A DNA stretch of 64,000 bases from Flavobacterium davisii (GTDB taxonomy: Bacteria > Bacteroidota > Bacteroidia > Flavobacteriales > Flavobacteriaceae): the NCBI RefSeq assembly GCF_019565505.1, contig NZ_CP067378.1, forward strand, positions 1,612,001-1,676,000, given 5' to 3'. Position numbers and translations under genes: made by a program. The notes under the pieces were generated by a model. That model searched no databases. It saw only the letters and a program-made list of their open reading frames with translations, and was not told where the DNA came from. This document shows, one piece after another, positions 43,026-52,688 of this stretch; position 1 is the first letter of the stretch; the number at the start of each line of letters is the position of its first letter.

Positions 43026-44349
43026 ATGAAAAGTTTCGAAAAAATGCAAATTGTAAATCCCAATGCTGCAGGAATTGATGTTGGGTCACGTTCTCATTTT
43101 GTAGCCATAGGACAGGATGAAAATCAAATTAGAGAATTTAATGTTTATCAATCAGGATTATGCGCTTTGGTAGCTTATCTTCAAGAGAACAAGATTCGTA
43201 GTGTTGCTTTGGAGTCCACAGGGAGTTATTGGCAATCTTTGTTTATGATCTTGCAGGGAAATGGTTTTGAAGTTCTTTTGGTTCAAGGGACTCAAACAAA
43301 AAACCTCAAAGCAAAGACAGATGTGAAAGATGCACAATGGATACAGAAACTTCATTCTTTAGGGCTATTACGAGGTTCTTTTTGCCCTCTGAAACCACTT
43401 TGCAGATAAGAACACTTCATAGACATCGTTCTAGTTTGATTGAACAAAGTTCAGGCTTTGTAAACAAAATGCAAAAAGCATTACGTTTAATGAACTTCAG
43501 ACTCGACGTTGTGATAAGTGACATCACAGGAGTTTCTGGAATAAGAGTAATTGAGATGATACTATCAGGTGAAACTTCAGGTGAAAAATTAGCTGAATAT
43601 TGCGACAAACGAGTTAAAAAAAGCAAAGAAGAAATAGCCGACGCTTTACAAGGTAAAATAAACAATGAATACCTACATGAGCTTTCCGATTGTTATGATA
43701 TTTACAGACTTATTCAAGATAAAATAAAAAACACCGATACTCGTATTGATGAAGTGCTGAAAAATCAAACCAGAGAAATTGTTTTATCAGAAGATATCGA
43801 ATTGGTAAAGAAACAGAATAAAGGGAAAAACCAACCCAAATTTGATGTACAGAAATATAGTTTAAAACTTTTTGGAGTAGATCTCTTTGCTATAGAATCA
43901 GTTTGCTCAGGAACCGTTACTAGTTTTTTAGCCGAAATAGGCACCGATATATATAAATTCAAGACCTCCAAGCAATTTGTGAATTGGCTCAGGTTAGCTC
44001 CAAATAATAAAATTAGTGGAGGTAAGGTTTTGAGTAGCAGAACTCCAAAAGGGAAAAATAAATTTGCATTGACATTAAGAAATGCGGCAAATACAATTGA
44101 AAGAAAAAAAGAAGGTTACCTCGTTATGTTCTTTAAAAGGATTTCTTTTAAAAAGGAAGAGGTGCTGCAATTACAGCAACAGCAAGAAAAATAGCAGTTA
44201 TAATTTGGAATATGATAGTCAAAAAACAACATTATATACCAATAAATACAGACCAATATATTCAAGAAATGAAGAATAAAAAAACGATACAAATTAAAAA
44301 AATGATTAAAAAATACGGAATCGAAACTACTTCTTTATCAATTCCTTAA
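43026..44349 (+). pseudogene. IS110-family transposase, frame broken twice
   Basis: About 440 residues when joined: DEDD domain (GIDVGSRSHF, LESTGSYW, TDVKDAQW), then the Transposase_20 domain and the final ITATARKIAVIIWNM block reaching a stop at 44347-44349. Frame change 1 is at the T5 run at 43378-43382 (should read GSFLPSETTLQ), change 2 at the A5 run near 44151 (should read KKGRGAAITATAR). Each needs one extra base or a -1 ribosomal slip. Copy 1 has the same two changes. Ordinary IS110 transposases are single-frame, so either the shared defect spread with this element or recoding is used. Confidence 0.8.
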
Positions 44350-44680
44350 ATTAAGTTAGATAGAATTACGCATTAGACTTCGTTGTGAAACAAAATTTTT
44401 CAATAAATTCAAGTGCTCACGGAAAATTTTAGAAGAAGAAATAGTGAACTATTTTGATGATTAAAATTTGAGTACCTGCTTGAATTGGAAGAAAAATAAA
44501 GTGCAATAGATTTACTTCGTCTATTCGCTACGCTCGGGTCTAATGCGTAATCTGGGTTAAAGTTTAAATGGTATTATTTTTTTGCCACATAATCCCAAAT
44601 TCAGCATTAGAAAGCCTATCGCATAATCTAACTTGAAATTTCTTTTATTTTAGTAAATAAATCCGAAAAAATAAATAAAA

Positions 44681-44749
44681 AGAAGGCGTCCAAAAAATAA
44701 AGAATCAGCGCTTCGTTGATCATGCCTTTATTTTTTTAGGACACCTTCT
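44681..44749 (-). terminator. Long hairpin terminator after the saccharopine-dehydrogenase-like gene
   Basis: AGAAGGCGTCCAAAAAATAAAG near 44681 pairs with the stretch ending ACACCTTCT at 44749 over more than 20 bp with few mismatches. On the minus strand it is followed by TTTTTATTT. It sits 22 bases beyond the stop of the gene at 44771-46123. Confidence 0.75.
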
Positions 44750-44770
44750 ACAAATAAGTAGGTAGGCAGA

Positions 44771-46123
44771 TTAATTATAACCTTTGTATGGAACCTCTTT
44801 TTCTATAAAAACAACACCATATTCTTCTAATTCTTTTAATATAGGTGTATAAACTTCTTTTTTAATAGGTAATTGTACACCTAGTGTTGTAATATTACCA
44901 TTTAAAATTTGCAACGTTGCCATTGCTACAGGTAGTCCTACTGTCTTAGCCATAGCAGTATAGGTTTGGTCATCCCCCAAACAAACCATAGTAGCATCTA
45001 TTTGTTTGCGTTCTCCGTTTAATTCATATCCAAATTTATGATACATTACAATCATATCCTTATCATTTGATTGTAATGTCCAAGAATCTGTTAAAATTTT
45101 TTCTAATGCTTGTGCTGGTGTAGCATTTTTAATACCCAGTATTTTTTGATTACTGAATAAATCCAACTCCACTAATTTGTCCCACATAACATCGTCTTGA
45201 TCTATTTTTAGTTGATGGCGTAATTTTATTTCAACAGAATCAGTTGAATGATAAGGTAAAAATAAGTTCACAAACTCACGGTAGCTCATTTTTTCAGAAT
45301 CATCAATCATATAAGTATCGTCTGTCATACCTAATTGAACAAACATATCCCAAGCTTTAGAATAACCTACGCGGCGAATAGTTCCTCTATAAAGAGTTAA
45401 AGCATCATCTAAATTATAAACACTTCTATATTTTAATGAATCGCGATTCGCATAGCCTTCAAAACGACCAAATCCATCAATTTCTAAAAACTCGGTTCTA
45501 CGAAATAGTTTATTATACGGTATATATTTATAAGTTCCTTCTTGTATAAATTTAGCTGCTCCACCTTGACCTGCTAATACAACATTTCTTGGTGCCCAAG
45601 TAAATTTGTAGTTCCAAAGGTTATTATCACTTTCGGGAGCTACCAAACCTCCACAAAATGATTCAAAAAGAATTATTTTACCTCCTTGATCACGAATTTC
45701 ATCTAACACTTTCATAGCACTCATGTGATCTATGCCGGGATCTAGCCCTACTTCATTCATGAATACTAAACCATTTTCTTTTGCTTGTTCATCTAAAGCT
45801 TGCATAGCATCACTAATGTATGAAGCTGTAACCATGTGTTTTTTGTATAGGATACAATCTTTCGCTACTTCCGCGTGCATGTGAGCGGGAAGCATTGAAA
45901 TTACTATATCTGCTTTTTGAATTTCGGTTTGTCGCTGATTTGTATTATGAATATCTAAGGCAATAGGAGTGGCATTTTTATGGCCTAATGTTTTACGTTG
46001 TGCTAATTCCAATGATAAATCACCAATGGTAAGATGTAAATCTTCGCTTTCAGATTTTTCTAAAAGATATTTTATTAAAGAGGAAGCAGAACGACCTGCT
46101 CCTATAATTAGTACATTTCTCAT
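44771..46123 (-). CDS. Saccharopine dehydrogenase family protein
   Basis: 450 residues. N-terminal NAD(P)-binding motif VLIIGAGRSASSLIKYL, then the saccharopine dehydrogenase-type catalytic domain (FMNEVGLDPGIDHMSA, FESFCGGLVAPESD, LYRGTIRRVGYSK). Members act as saccharopine dehydrogenase/reductase in lysine metabolism or as carboxynorspermidine-type enzymes; the exact substrate is not settled by sequence. It is monocistronic, with a long hairpin terminator, and divergent from the DUF423 gene. Confidence 0.85.
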   Translation of the reverse strand: MRNVLIIGAGRSASSLIKYLLEKSESEDLHLTIGDLSLELAQRKTLGHKNATPIALDIHNTNQRQTEIQKADIVISMLPAHMHAEVAKDCILYKKHMVTASYISDAMQALDEQAKENGLVFMNEVGLDPGIDHMSAMKVLDEIRDQGGKIILFESFCGGLVAPESDNNLWNYKFTWAPRNVVLAGQGGAAKFIQEGTYKYIPYNKLFRRTEFLEIDGFGRFEGYANRDSLKYRSVYNLDDALTLYRGTIRRVGYSKAWDMFVQLGMTDDTYMIDDSEKMSYREFVNLFLPYHSTDSVEIKLRHQLKIDQDDVMWDKLVELDLFSNQKILGIKNATPAQALEKILTDSWTLQSNDKDMIVMYHKFGYELNGERKQIDATMVCLGDDQTYTAMAKTVGLPVAMATLQILNGNITTLGVQLPIKKEVYTPILKELEEYGVVFIEKEVPYKGYN

Positions 46124-46243
46124 TTTGGGTTTGATAAAAGATCACACAAATTTAATGAAATGATATTTTTTTAAAAGCGAAATTTATAAAATAATATGAT
46201 TTTTTACCATTACTACATTAAATTTGAAAAAAAATACACATAA

Positions 46244-46630
46244 ATGGATAAAAAAATTCTATTAACCGCTTTACTTTTTGGAGCAGTTTCAATTATTTTA
46301 GGAGCCTTTGGAGCACATGCTCTTAAAAAAATTTTAAATTCAGATCAATTAGTTTCTTTTGAGGTTGGAGTACGTTATATGATGTATCACGCCTTCTTTT
46401 TATTGTTTTTAGGCACCACAAGCATAATCTTACCTGAACAAAAAAATGTGATTTTTAATTTAGTAGTAGGAGGAGTCCTATTTTTTTCCGTATCTATTTT
46501 TTTGCTTTCGACACAATCTATTACAGGTTTAAACTTCAAATTTTTAGGCCCTATAACGCCTGTAGGAGGAGTATTGTTAATATCTGCTTGGGTTATCGCA
46601 TTTTATTACATTTTTACAAAAAAAATGTAA
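46244..46630 (+). CDS. DUF423 family membrane protein
   Basis: 128 residues, four predicted membrane helices. The signature GAVSIILGAFGAHALK near the N terminus and the PITPVGGVLLISAW motif near the C terminus define the family (YgdD-like), small inner membrane proteins of unknown function. A TAAATTTG box at 46219-46226 lies 17 bases upstream of the start. Confidence 0.85.
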   Translation: MDKKILLTALLFGAVSIILGAFGAHALKKILNSDQLVSFEVGVRYMMYHAFFLLFLGTTSIILPEQKNVIFNLVVGGVLFFSVSIFLLSTQSITGLNFKFLGPITPVGGVLLISAWVIAFYYIFTKKM

Positions 46631-46657
46631 ACTATGAGTCTATTTAAATAATATTTA

Positions 46658-46665
46658 TACTTTTG
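46658..46665 (+). promoter_or_regulatory. Probable -7 box of pckA
   Basis: TACTTTTG matches TAnnTTTG, 33 bases upstream of the pckA start. No clear TTG element sits at the right distance upstream, so this is a partial match only. Confidence 0.4.
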
Positions 46666-46698
46666 TCGTTAAAATTGAACACACACATCATAAATTTT

Positions 46699-48323
46699 AT
46701 GGAAGCATACACACCACCTACGAAAACGATTTCGTTAGATCAATACGGAATTAGTGGCGTTAAAGAAATTGTATATAATCCTACATACGAATTGTTGTAT
46801 CAGGAAGAATTAAGCCCTGAATTAGAAGGTTACGAAAGAGGGCAGTTAACTGAATTGGGGGCAGTTAATGTAATGACAGGTGAGTTTACAGGTCGTTCTC
46901 CTAAAGATAAATATATTGTTAAAGATGCCGTAACAGAAAACACGATTTGGTGGACTTCTGAAAAAGCTGTAAACGATAATAAACCTATCAGTACTGATAC
47001 TTGGGCTGCTCTAAAACAAAATACAGTTGAGCAATTATCAGGAAAGAGACTTTTTGTAGTTGATACTTTTTGTGGCGCTAATGAAAATACACGATTAAAA
47101 GTTCGCTTTATCGTAGAAGTAGCATGGCAGGCACACTTTGTAAAAAATATGTTTATTCGTCCAACCGAAGAAGAGTTAGCAAACTATGGGGAACCTGATT
47201 TTGTGGTAATGAACGCTTCAAAACGCGGTTTTGCAGATTATAAAGCACATGGTTTAAATTCTGAAGTATATATTGCCTTTAACTTAACAGAAAAAGTACA
47301 ATTAATTGGAGGTACTTGGTATGGAGGAGAAATGAAAAAAGGTTTATTTTCAATGATGAACTATTATTTACCTCTTCAAGGAATGGCCTCTATGCACTGC
47401 TCTGCAAATAAAGGAAAAGATGGTGATGTAGCCGTATTTTTTGGTTTATCAGGAACAGGAAAAACAACTTTATCTACAGATCCTAAACGTGAATTAATTG
47501 GAGACGATGAGCACGGGTGGGACAACGATGGCGTTTTTAACTTTGAAGGAGGTTGTTATGCAAAAACAATTGATCTAAGCAAAGAAAATGAACCCGATAT
47601 TTTTGGAGCAATTAAACGGGATGCCTTATTAGAAAATGTAACGGTTGATGTTGATGGTAAAATTGATTTCAAAGATGGTTCTGTAACACAAAATACACGT
47701 GTTTCATACCCTATTTACCACATTAACAATATAGTAACACCTGTATCTAAAGCAGGACATGCTACTAAAGTAATTTTCTTAACAGCAGATGCTTTTGGTG
47801 TAATGCCTCCCGTTTCTAAATTAACTCCTGAACAAACAAAATACTATTTCTTATCAGGATTTACAGCTAAATTAGCCGGTACTGAAAGAGGCGTAACACA
47901 ACCTGAACCTACTTTTTCAGCGTGTTTTGGCAAGGCTTTCTTATCTTTACATCCTACAAAGTATGGTGAGGAGTTAGTAAAAAAATGGAAGAACATAATG
48001 CCAAAGCTTATATGGTAAATACAGGTTGGAATGGAACAGGAAAACGTATTTCTATTAAAGATACACGAGCTATCATTGATGCTATTTTAGACGGTTCTAT
48101 TGAAAATGCTGAAACAACTGTTGTACCAGTATTTAATTTTGAAGTTCCTACCGCATTACATGATGTTAATTCTGAAATTTTAGATCCTCGTAATACTTAT
48201 GTTGATGCTTCAGAATGGCAAGCTAAAGCAGAAGATTTAGCAGGAAGATTCATTAAAAACTTTATTCAATACACGGATAATGAAGAAGGAGAAGGTTTAG
48301 TAAAAGCAGGCCCTCAGTTATAA
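46699..48323 (+). CDS. pckA: Phosphoenolpyruvate carboxykinase (ATP), frame broken once
   Basis: Reconstructed to about 541 residues from the ATG at 46699; the in-frame upstream codons begin only with TTG. Motifs: [16 protein letters not shown], the kinase P-loop [12 protein letters not shown], and [21 protein letters not shown] missing A in a run near 47985 (should read [21 protein letters not shown]) splits off the last 110 residues. Converts oxaloacetate and ATP to phosphoenolpyruvate and CO2, the first committed step of gluconeogenesis. A bidirectional terminator follows. Confidence 0.95.
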
Positions 48324-48333
48324 ATAATAATAA

Positions 48334-48365
48334 AATAGGCTCTTCGTTTGAAGAGCCTATTTTTA
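48334..48365. terminator. Bidirectional terminator between pckA and dusB
   Basis: AATAGGCTCTTC and GAAGAGCCTATT form a 12-bp perfect stem with a 4-nt loop, with T-rich tails on both strands. It separates the converging pckA and dusB genes. Confidence 0.85.
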
Positions 48366-48370
48366 TTTTA

Positions 48371-49351
48371 TCACTTTGCATACGCCTGAATAATATCCTC
48401 AAAAACAACCAACAAATCTTGAAAATTATCAAATGTAACTAATTTGTTACGATACTCTTTAAAATGAGGAATGCCTTTAAAATAATTGGTATAATGACGG
48501 CGCATTTCTACAATTCCAACACGTTCACCTTTCCAGTCTATCGACCAAGTTAAATGGTTTTTAGCTGCTTCTACTCGATCCCTAATAGTTGGAGCGTTTA
48601 ATAATTCACCCGTGGCAAAATAGTGTTTAATTTCATTAAAAATCCAAGGATAACCAATGGCAGCACGACCAATCATGATACCATCTAATCCGTACGTATT
48701 TTTATATTCCAATGCTTTTTCAGGAGAATCGATATCTCCATTTCCAAAAATAGGAATATGAATTCTTGGGTTGTTTTTAACACGTGCTATATGTGACCAA
48801 TCAGAATGTCCTTTATACATCTGCGCACGTGTACGCCCGTGAATTGTCAATGCTTTAATCCCTACATCTTGCAATCTTTCGGCTACTTCGTCTATATTGA
48901 TAGAAGCGTCATCCCAACCCAAACGAGTTTTTACAGTTACAGGCAAATGGGTGCTATTCACAACTGCTTTGGTTAAACGTACCATTAAATCGATGTCTTT
49001 TAAAACCCCTGCACCCGCACCCTTACAAACTACTTTCTTTACGGGGCAACCAAAATTGATATCTAATAAATCAGGTTGTACAGTTTCAACAATTTTAGCG
49101 CTCAGGGCCATAGCTTCCTCGTCACCACCAAAAATTTGGATACCTACGGGGCGCTCGTAATCAAAAATGTCTAATTTCTGACGGCTTTTGATGGCATCCC
49201 GAATCAAACCTTCACTCGAAATAAATTCGGAGTACATTAAATCGGCTCCGTGCATTTTACATAAACGACGAAAAGGTGGATCGCTTACATCTTCCATGGG
49301 AGCTAATAATAAAGGGAAATCGGGTAATTCTATATTGCCTATCTTAACCAT
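48371..49351 (-). CDS. dusB: tRNA-dihydrouridine synthase
   Basis: 326 residues, TIM-barrel flavoprotein. Signatures: LLAPMEDVSDPPFRRLC near the N terminus, INFGCPVKKVVCKGAGAGVL with the catalytic Cys, TVKTRLGWDD, TIHGRTRAQMYKG and IGRAAIGYPWIFNEI. Reduces uridines in the tRNA D-loop using FMN and NADPH. The dusB type is the usual one in this phylum, judged from the family signature. It converges with pckA at a shared terminator. Confidence 0.92.
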   Translation of the reverse strand: MVKIGNIELPDFPLLLAPMEDVSDPPFRRLCKMHGADLMYSEFISSEGLIRDAIKSRQKLDIFDYERPVGIQIFGGDEEAMALSAKIVETVQPDLLDINFGCPVKKVVCKGAGAGVLKDIDLMVRLTKAVVNSTHLPVTVKTRLGWDDASINIDEVAERLQDVGIKALTIHGRTRAQMYKGHSDWSHIARVKNNPRIHIPIFGNGDIDSPEKALEYKNTYGLDGIMIGRAAIGYPWIFNEIKHYFATGELLNAPTIRDRVEAAKNHLTWSIDWKGERVGIVEMRRHYTNYFKGIPHFKEYRNKLVTFDNFQDLLVVFEDIIQAYAK

Positions 49352-49464
49352 CTGACTACATTTTGGCGCAAAATTACGATAATTAACGCAATAGCAAAAG
49401 CATATTCCTAGTTTCGGCTTATCAGTGCTTTGAAAATGACGATTTTAAACTATATTTGCATATT

Positions 49465-49590
49465 AGTTGCGTTAAGGATTGAAGCGGCATCCTTCAAGAA
49501 GCATGGTGAAACCAAATGCCTCTTGAAGATAAAGCGGAAAGCCTGACCTGTCGTAGCGAGGCACGAAGCCGACAGGAAACGCCCAAAAAA
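49465..49590 (+). ncRNA. Structured RNA element upstream of lepA
   Basis: About 120 nt with several nested pairings. The outer stem GCGTT/AACGC encloses a long hairpin, CTTCAAGA with TCTTGAAG continued by GCAT with ATGC and GGT with ACC. A third hairpin is CCTGTCG with CGACAGG, and the linker between them reads GATAAAGCGGAAAGCCTGA. The sequence begins GCGTTAAGGATTGAAGCGGC. From memory, similar elements recur between genes in many Flavobacteriia genomes, but I cannot give a proven function or name. It ends about 40 bases before lepA, so it may be a leader or a free RNA. Confidence 0.55.
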
Positions 49591-49627
49591 CTGATACGTC
49601 AGTTGTGACAAAATGATATTTAGAACG

Positions 49628-51423
49628 ATGAAGAAAATTAGAAATTTTTGCATTATTGCACATATCGACCATGGTAAGAGTACCTTGGCTGACCGTTTAT
49701 TGGATGCGACACAAACCGTAACGGCTCGTGAAGCGCAAGCGCAGTTGTTGGATAACATGGATTTGGAGCGCGAGCGTGGTATTACCATTAAGAGTCACGC
49801 GATTCAGATGGAATATACCTACAAAGGAGAGCAATATATTTTAAACTTAATTGATACTCCGGACACGTGGATTTCTCTTACGAAGTTTCGCGTTCTATTG
49901 CTGCTTGTGAAGGGGCGTTGTTGATTGTAGATGCAGCGCAGAGTATCCAAGCGCAAACGATTTCTAACTTATACCTAGCTTTAGAAAACAACTTGGAAAT
50001 TATTCCCGTTTTAAATAAAGTAGACCTACCAAGTGCGAATCCTGAAGAGGTGAGTGATGATATCGTAGACTTATTAGGTTGTGATATAGAAGATATTATT
50101 CATGCTTCTGGTAAAACAGGTTTTGGGGTTGATAAAATTTTGGAAGCTATCGTGGAGCGTATTCCTGCACCAGAAGGAAATCCTGAAGAACCTTTACAAG
50201 CTTTGATTTTCGATTCGCATTACAATCCGTTTCGTGGTATCGAAGTAATTTTCCGTGTGGTTAACGGGGAAATTAAAAAAGGACAGAAAGTAAAATTCAT
50301 GGCTACGGGCAAGGAATATTTTGCTGATGAAATTGGTACTTTAAAATTAAATCAAGTACCTAAACAAACCGTTTCTACTGGTGATGTAGGCTACCTAATT
50401 TCAGGTATTAAAGAAGCTAAAGAAGTTAAAGTAGGTGATACCATTACGGATGCTAAAACGCCTACTACGAATATGATTACAGGTTTCGAAGATGTAAAAC
50501 CAATGGTATTCGCAGGTATTTATCCTGTAGATACAGAGGATTATGAAGAGTTACGTGCTTCTATGGAGAAATTGCAATTAAATGATGCTTCATTGGTTTT
50601 CGCTCCTGAGAGTTCGGCTGCTTTAGGATTTGGTTTCCGTTGTGGTTTCTTAGGAATGTTACACATGGAAATTATTCAAGAGCGTTTGGAGCGTGAGTTT
50701 AACATGACCGTTATTACTACTGTTCCCAACGTGTCGTATCTAGCTTATACTAAAAAAGAGCCTACAACACCTATTATTGTAAACAATCCAAGTGATTTAC
50801 CTGATGCGACTAAATTAGACCGCGTAGAAGAACCTTATATCAAAGCAACTATTATTACCAAAGCGGATTTCGTGGGTAATGTAATGAGTTTGTGTATTGA
50901 AAAAAGAGGACAAATCACCAATCAAACATATTTAACTACAGAACGTGTGGAGTTGAATTTTGATATGCCATTGGCTGAGATTGTATTTGACTTTTATGAT
51001 AGATTAAAAACGGTTTCTAAAGGATATGCTTCGTTTGACTATCATCCAATTGGAATGAGAGAATCCAAGTTAGTAAAAATGGATATTTTACTAAATGCAA
51101 ACCAATTAGACGCACTTTCTGCCTTGATACATGCGGATAACGCTTATAATATTGGTAAAAAAATGTGTGAAAAATTACGAGAATTAATCCCACGTCAGCA
51201 GTTTGAAATTCCAATTCAAGCTTCTATTGGTGCTAAGATTATTGCTAGAGAAACGATTAAAGCACTTAGAAAAGACGTTACAGCAAAATGTTATGGTGGT
51301 GATATTTCGAGAAAGCGTAAACTACTTGAAAAACAAAAGGCGGGTAAAAAACGTATGCGTCAAGTAGGTAACGTTGAAATTCCTCAAGAGGCATTTATGG
51401 CGGTATTGAAACTAAATGATTAA
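49628..51423 (+). CDS. lepA: Elongation factor 4 (LepA), frame broken once
   Basis: Reconstructed to about 598 residues from ATG at 49628 ([16 protein letters not shown]). GTPase motifs: [15 protein letters not shown], the [10 protein letters not shown] switch region, [15 protein letters not shown] (restored) and LNKVDLPSA. Domains 2-5 and the C-terminal domain ([15 protein letters not shown]) follow. A missing G near 49862 (CCGGGA appears as CCGGA) splits the G domain inside the conserved DTPGH motif. It back-translocates stalled ribosomes. A hairpin follows at 51450. Confidence 0.95.
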
Positions 51424-51449
51424 TACGCTCTATTATAAATAAAAAGAGA

Positions 51450-51486
51450 GAGGCTATCCAAAAAGTTTTGGATAGCCTCTTTGTTT
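51450..51486. terminator. Bidirectional terminator between lepA and Rhs array
   Basis: GAGGCTATCC and GGATAGCCTC with AAAA and TTTT extensions form a long perfect stem. The plus strand continues TTTGTTTTT and the minus strand TCTCTTTTT. It ends both lepA and the converging toxin array. Confidence 0.85.
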
Positions 51487-51525
51487 TTACTCTAAACCAC
51501 ATGAAAGGATTCGGGCGGGAGCGGG
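51483..51525. repeat. Array boundary repeat, copy 1
   Basis: A 43-base segment (GTTTTTACTCTAAACCACAT, then GAAAGGATTCG and GCGGGAGCGG) that recurs at 52646-52688 with about three differences. Both copies sit directly beyond a hairpin and at the 3' end of a minus-strand immunity-type gene, marking where cassettes were joined. Confidence 0.65.
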
Positions 51526-51531
51526 GTAAAA

Positions 51532-51984
51532 TTAACTCCATTCTTTGTACTCAATATCTATTCTTTCGGGATGCGAAAAATTTATTTTGTACAGTAAATT
51601 ATTTGAAGAGTAAGCTAAAATTTGATTATTTTCAAATTCAATTTTATAAAATGGATTGGAATCTGTTAAAAAAATTGCCCATAGAAGATTATCGGATAAA
51701 TCAACACAAGCTATAAACCCTTCGTTACCCATTGAACCTTCACCGCCATAGATTTTGAATTTATTGTCAATAATTATCTCGTTAGAAAATTTTTCAAAAT
51801 ATGTCCAAATGTCATCGTTGTATTTTTCAATACTCTCTACAGTTGTATCACATACAGGTACACAAAAATGTTGTTTTTTATTTTCAGTTGAATAGGAAAA
51901 ACAATTAAAAATAATAATCGTTCCATCGTTCTTTTGAAGACAATTAATACCAATTAATTGTTCATTCATCCAATGTTCATTCAT
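51532..51984 (-). CDS. Putative immunity protein for ParB-like toxin tip
   Basis: 150 residues, acidic, soluble, not recognised as a named family. It directly follows the Rhs tip at 52009-52590 with a 24-base gap, the standard toxin-immunity order, which is the main reason for the call. The mixed alpha/beta pattern with NEGFIACVDLSDNLLWAIF resembles SUKH-like immunity folds only loosely. Inference: it binds and neutralises the toxin domain encoded just upstream. Confidence 0.6.
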   Translation of the reverse strand: MNEHWMNEQLIGINCLQKNDGTIIIFNCFSYSTENKKQHFCVPVCDTTVESIEKYNDDIWTYFEKFSNEIIIDNKFKIYGGEGSMGNEGFIACVDLSDNLLWAIFLTDSNPFYKIEFENNQILAYSSNNLLYKINFSHPERIDIEYKEWS

Positions 51985-52008
51985 CTAGTTTTATTTGATT
52001 TATACAGT

Positions 52009-52590
52009 TTAATCACAAGCTATTACAATAGGTTTTGTTTTAGATCCAGTTTTAGGTAATTCTATCTTAGGTAAATCTGGTCTGTTCTTAGGTCTAGAAT
52101 TTAATTTTTTAGCTAAATTCTTGCCATATGTTCCTCCGCTAGGCATAGGATCTTCGGGTTTAACTCTAATAATAGGCACTTCTGTCAGTCCTGCATTTTG
52201 TGCCGCCAACAATCTCCTATTATCAAGAGAAACGAGTTCTCCATCTACTTCAACTACTCTAATTGCACTTGGAGTTTGATGAGTGTCAGGGTATTTCTGC
52301 CAATCCCAACTACCATCTTTCATAGCTTTTTCATATGTTTCTGTTTGTCCATTAACATACCCTTGTGAAAAATTCAATAAATTTGGGTTTATCATTTCTG
52401 TTAATCCCAAAACATCGACTTTAGTATTTGAATCCTTTACATACCCATACAATGTCGGGTTATTACCGTGTAATCCAATGGGGTCTTGACTGATATAGTT
52501 ACCTATACTACAATCATAATACCTAAACCTATTATAGTACAGCCCTTCTAATTCCAGATCCTCATACTGTCCGAGTTGTCTAAAAGGGAA
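52009..52590 (-). pseudogene. Displaced Rhs tip with ParB-like nuclease toxin
   Basis: The reading frame enters at about 52590 with the Rhs core end (FPFRQLGQYEDLELEGLYYNR and ISQDPIGLHGNNPTLYGYV). It has no start or upstream Rhs body, so it is an orphan tip used as a recombination donor. After the DVLGL junction the toxin part has SLDNRRLLAAQNAGL and VPIIRV, resembling ParB/Srx-fold toxin domains. An internal ATG could yield the toxin alone. The C terminus is Lys/Pro-rich. Confidence 0.7.
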
Positions 52591-52620
52591 ATTTAAGATT
52601 GTATTTAAAAGAACGTGTAA

Positions 52621-52646
52621 AAGCTGTCGTAAATGACAGCTTTTTT
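52621..52646 (+). terminator. Hairpin at tip-cassette boundary
   Basis: AAGCTGTC and GACAGCTT arms (8 bp, 6-nt loop) followed by TTTTTTG on the plus strand. On the minus strand the tail is only TTTT, so termination of the minus-strand genes is weaker. Placed between a displaced tip and the preceding cassette. Confidence 0.55.
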
Positions 52647-52688
52647 GTTTTTACTCTAAACCACACGAAAGGATTCGTGCGGGAGCGG
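52646..52688. repeat. Array boundary repeat, copy 2
   Basis: Matches 51483-51525 over 43 bases with few differences. It forms the last codons of the gene at 52656-53243, whose odd C-terminal tail (PAPPLPHESFRVV) comes from the repeat itself. Confidence 0.65.

Larger units (their letters stand above)
42786..44561 (+). mobile_element. IS110-family element, copy 2
   Basis: Second copy of the element at 8518-10294, nearly identical through about 1,776 bases. The left end starts TTTAAACCCAGATTTC and the right end closes AATCTGGGTTAAA, giving imperfect terminal inverted repeats. The non-coding right end contains a perfect 14-bp inverted pair, ATTACGCATTAGAC at 44365-44378 and GTCTAATGCGTAAT at 44538-44551. 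Confidence 0.85.

Noticed and set aside
48371-49160. Plus-strand frame within dusB
   Set aside because: It is an antisense shadow; all known dusB motifs lie on the minus strand.
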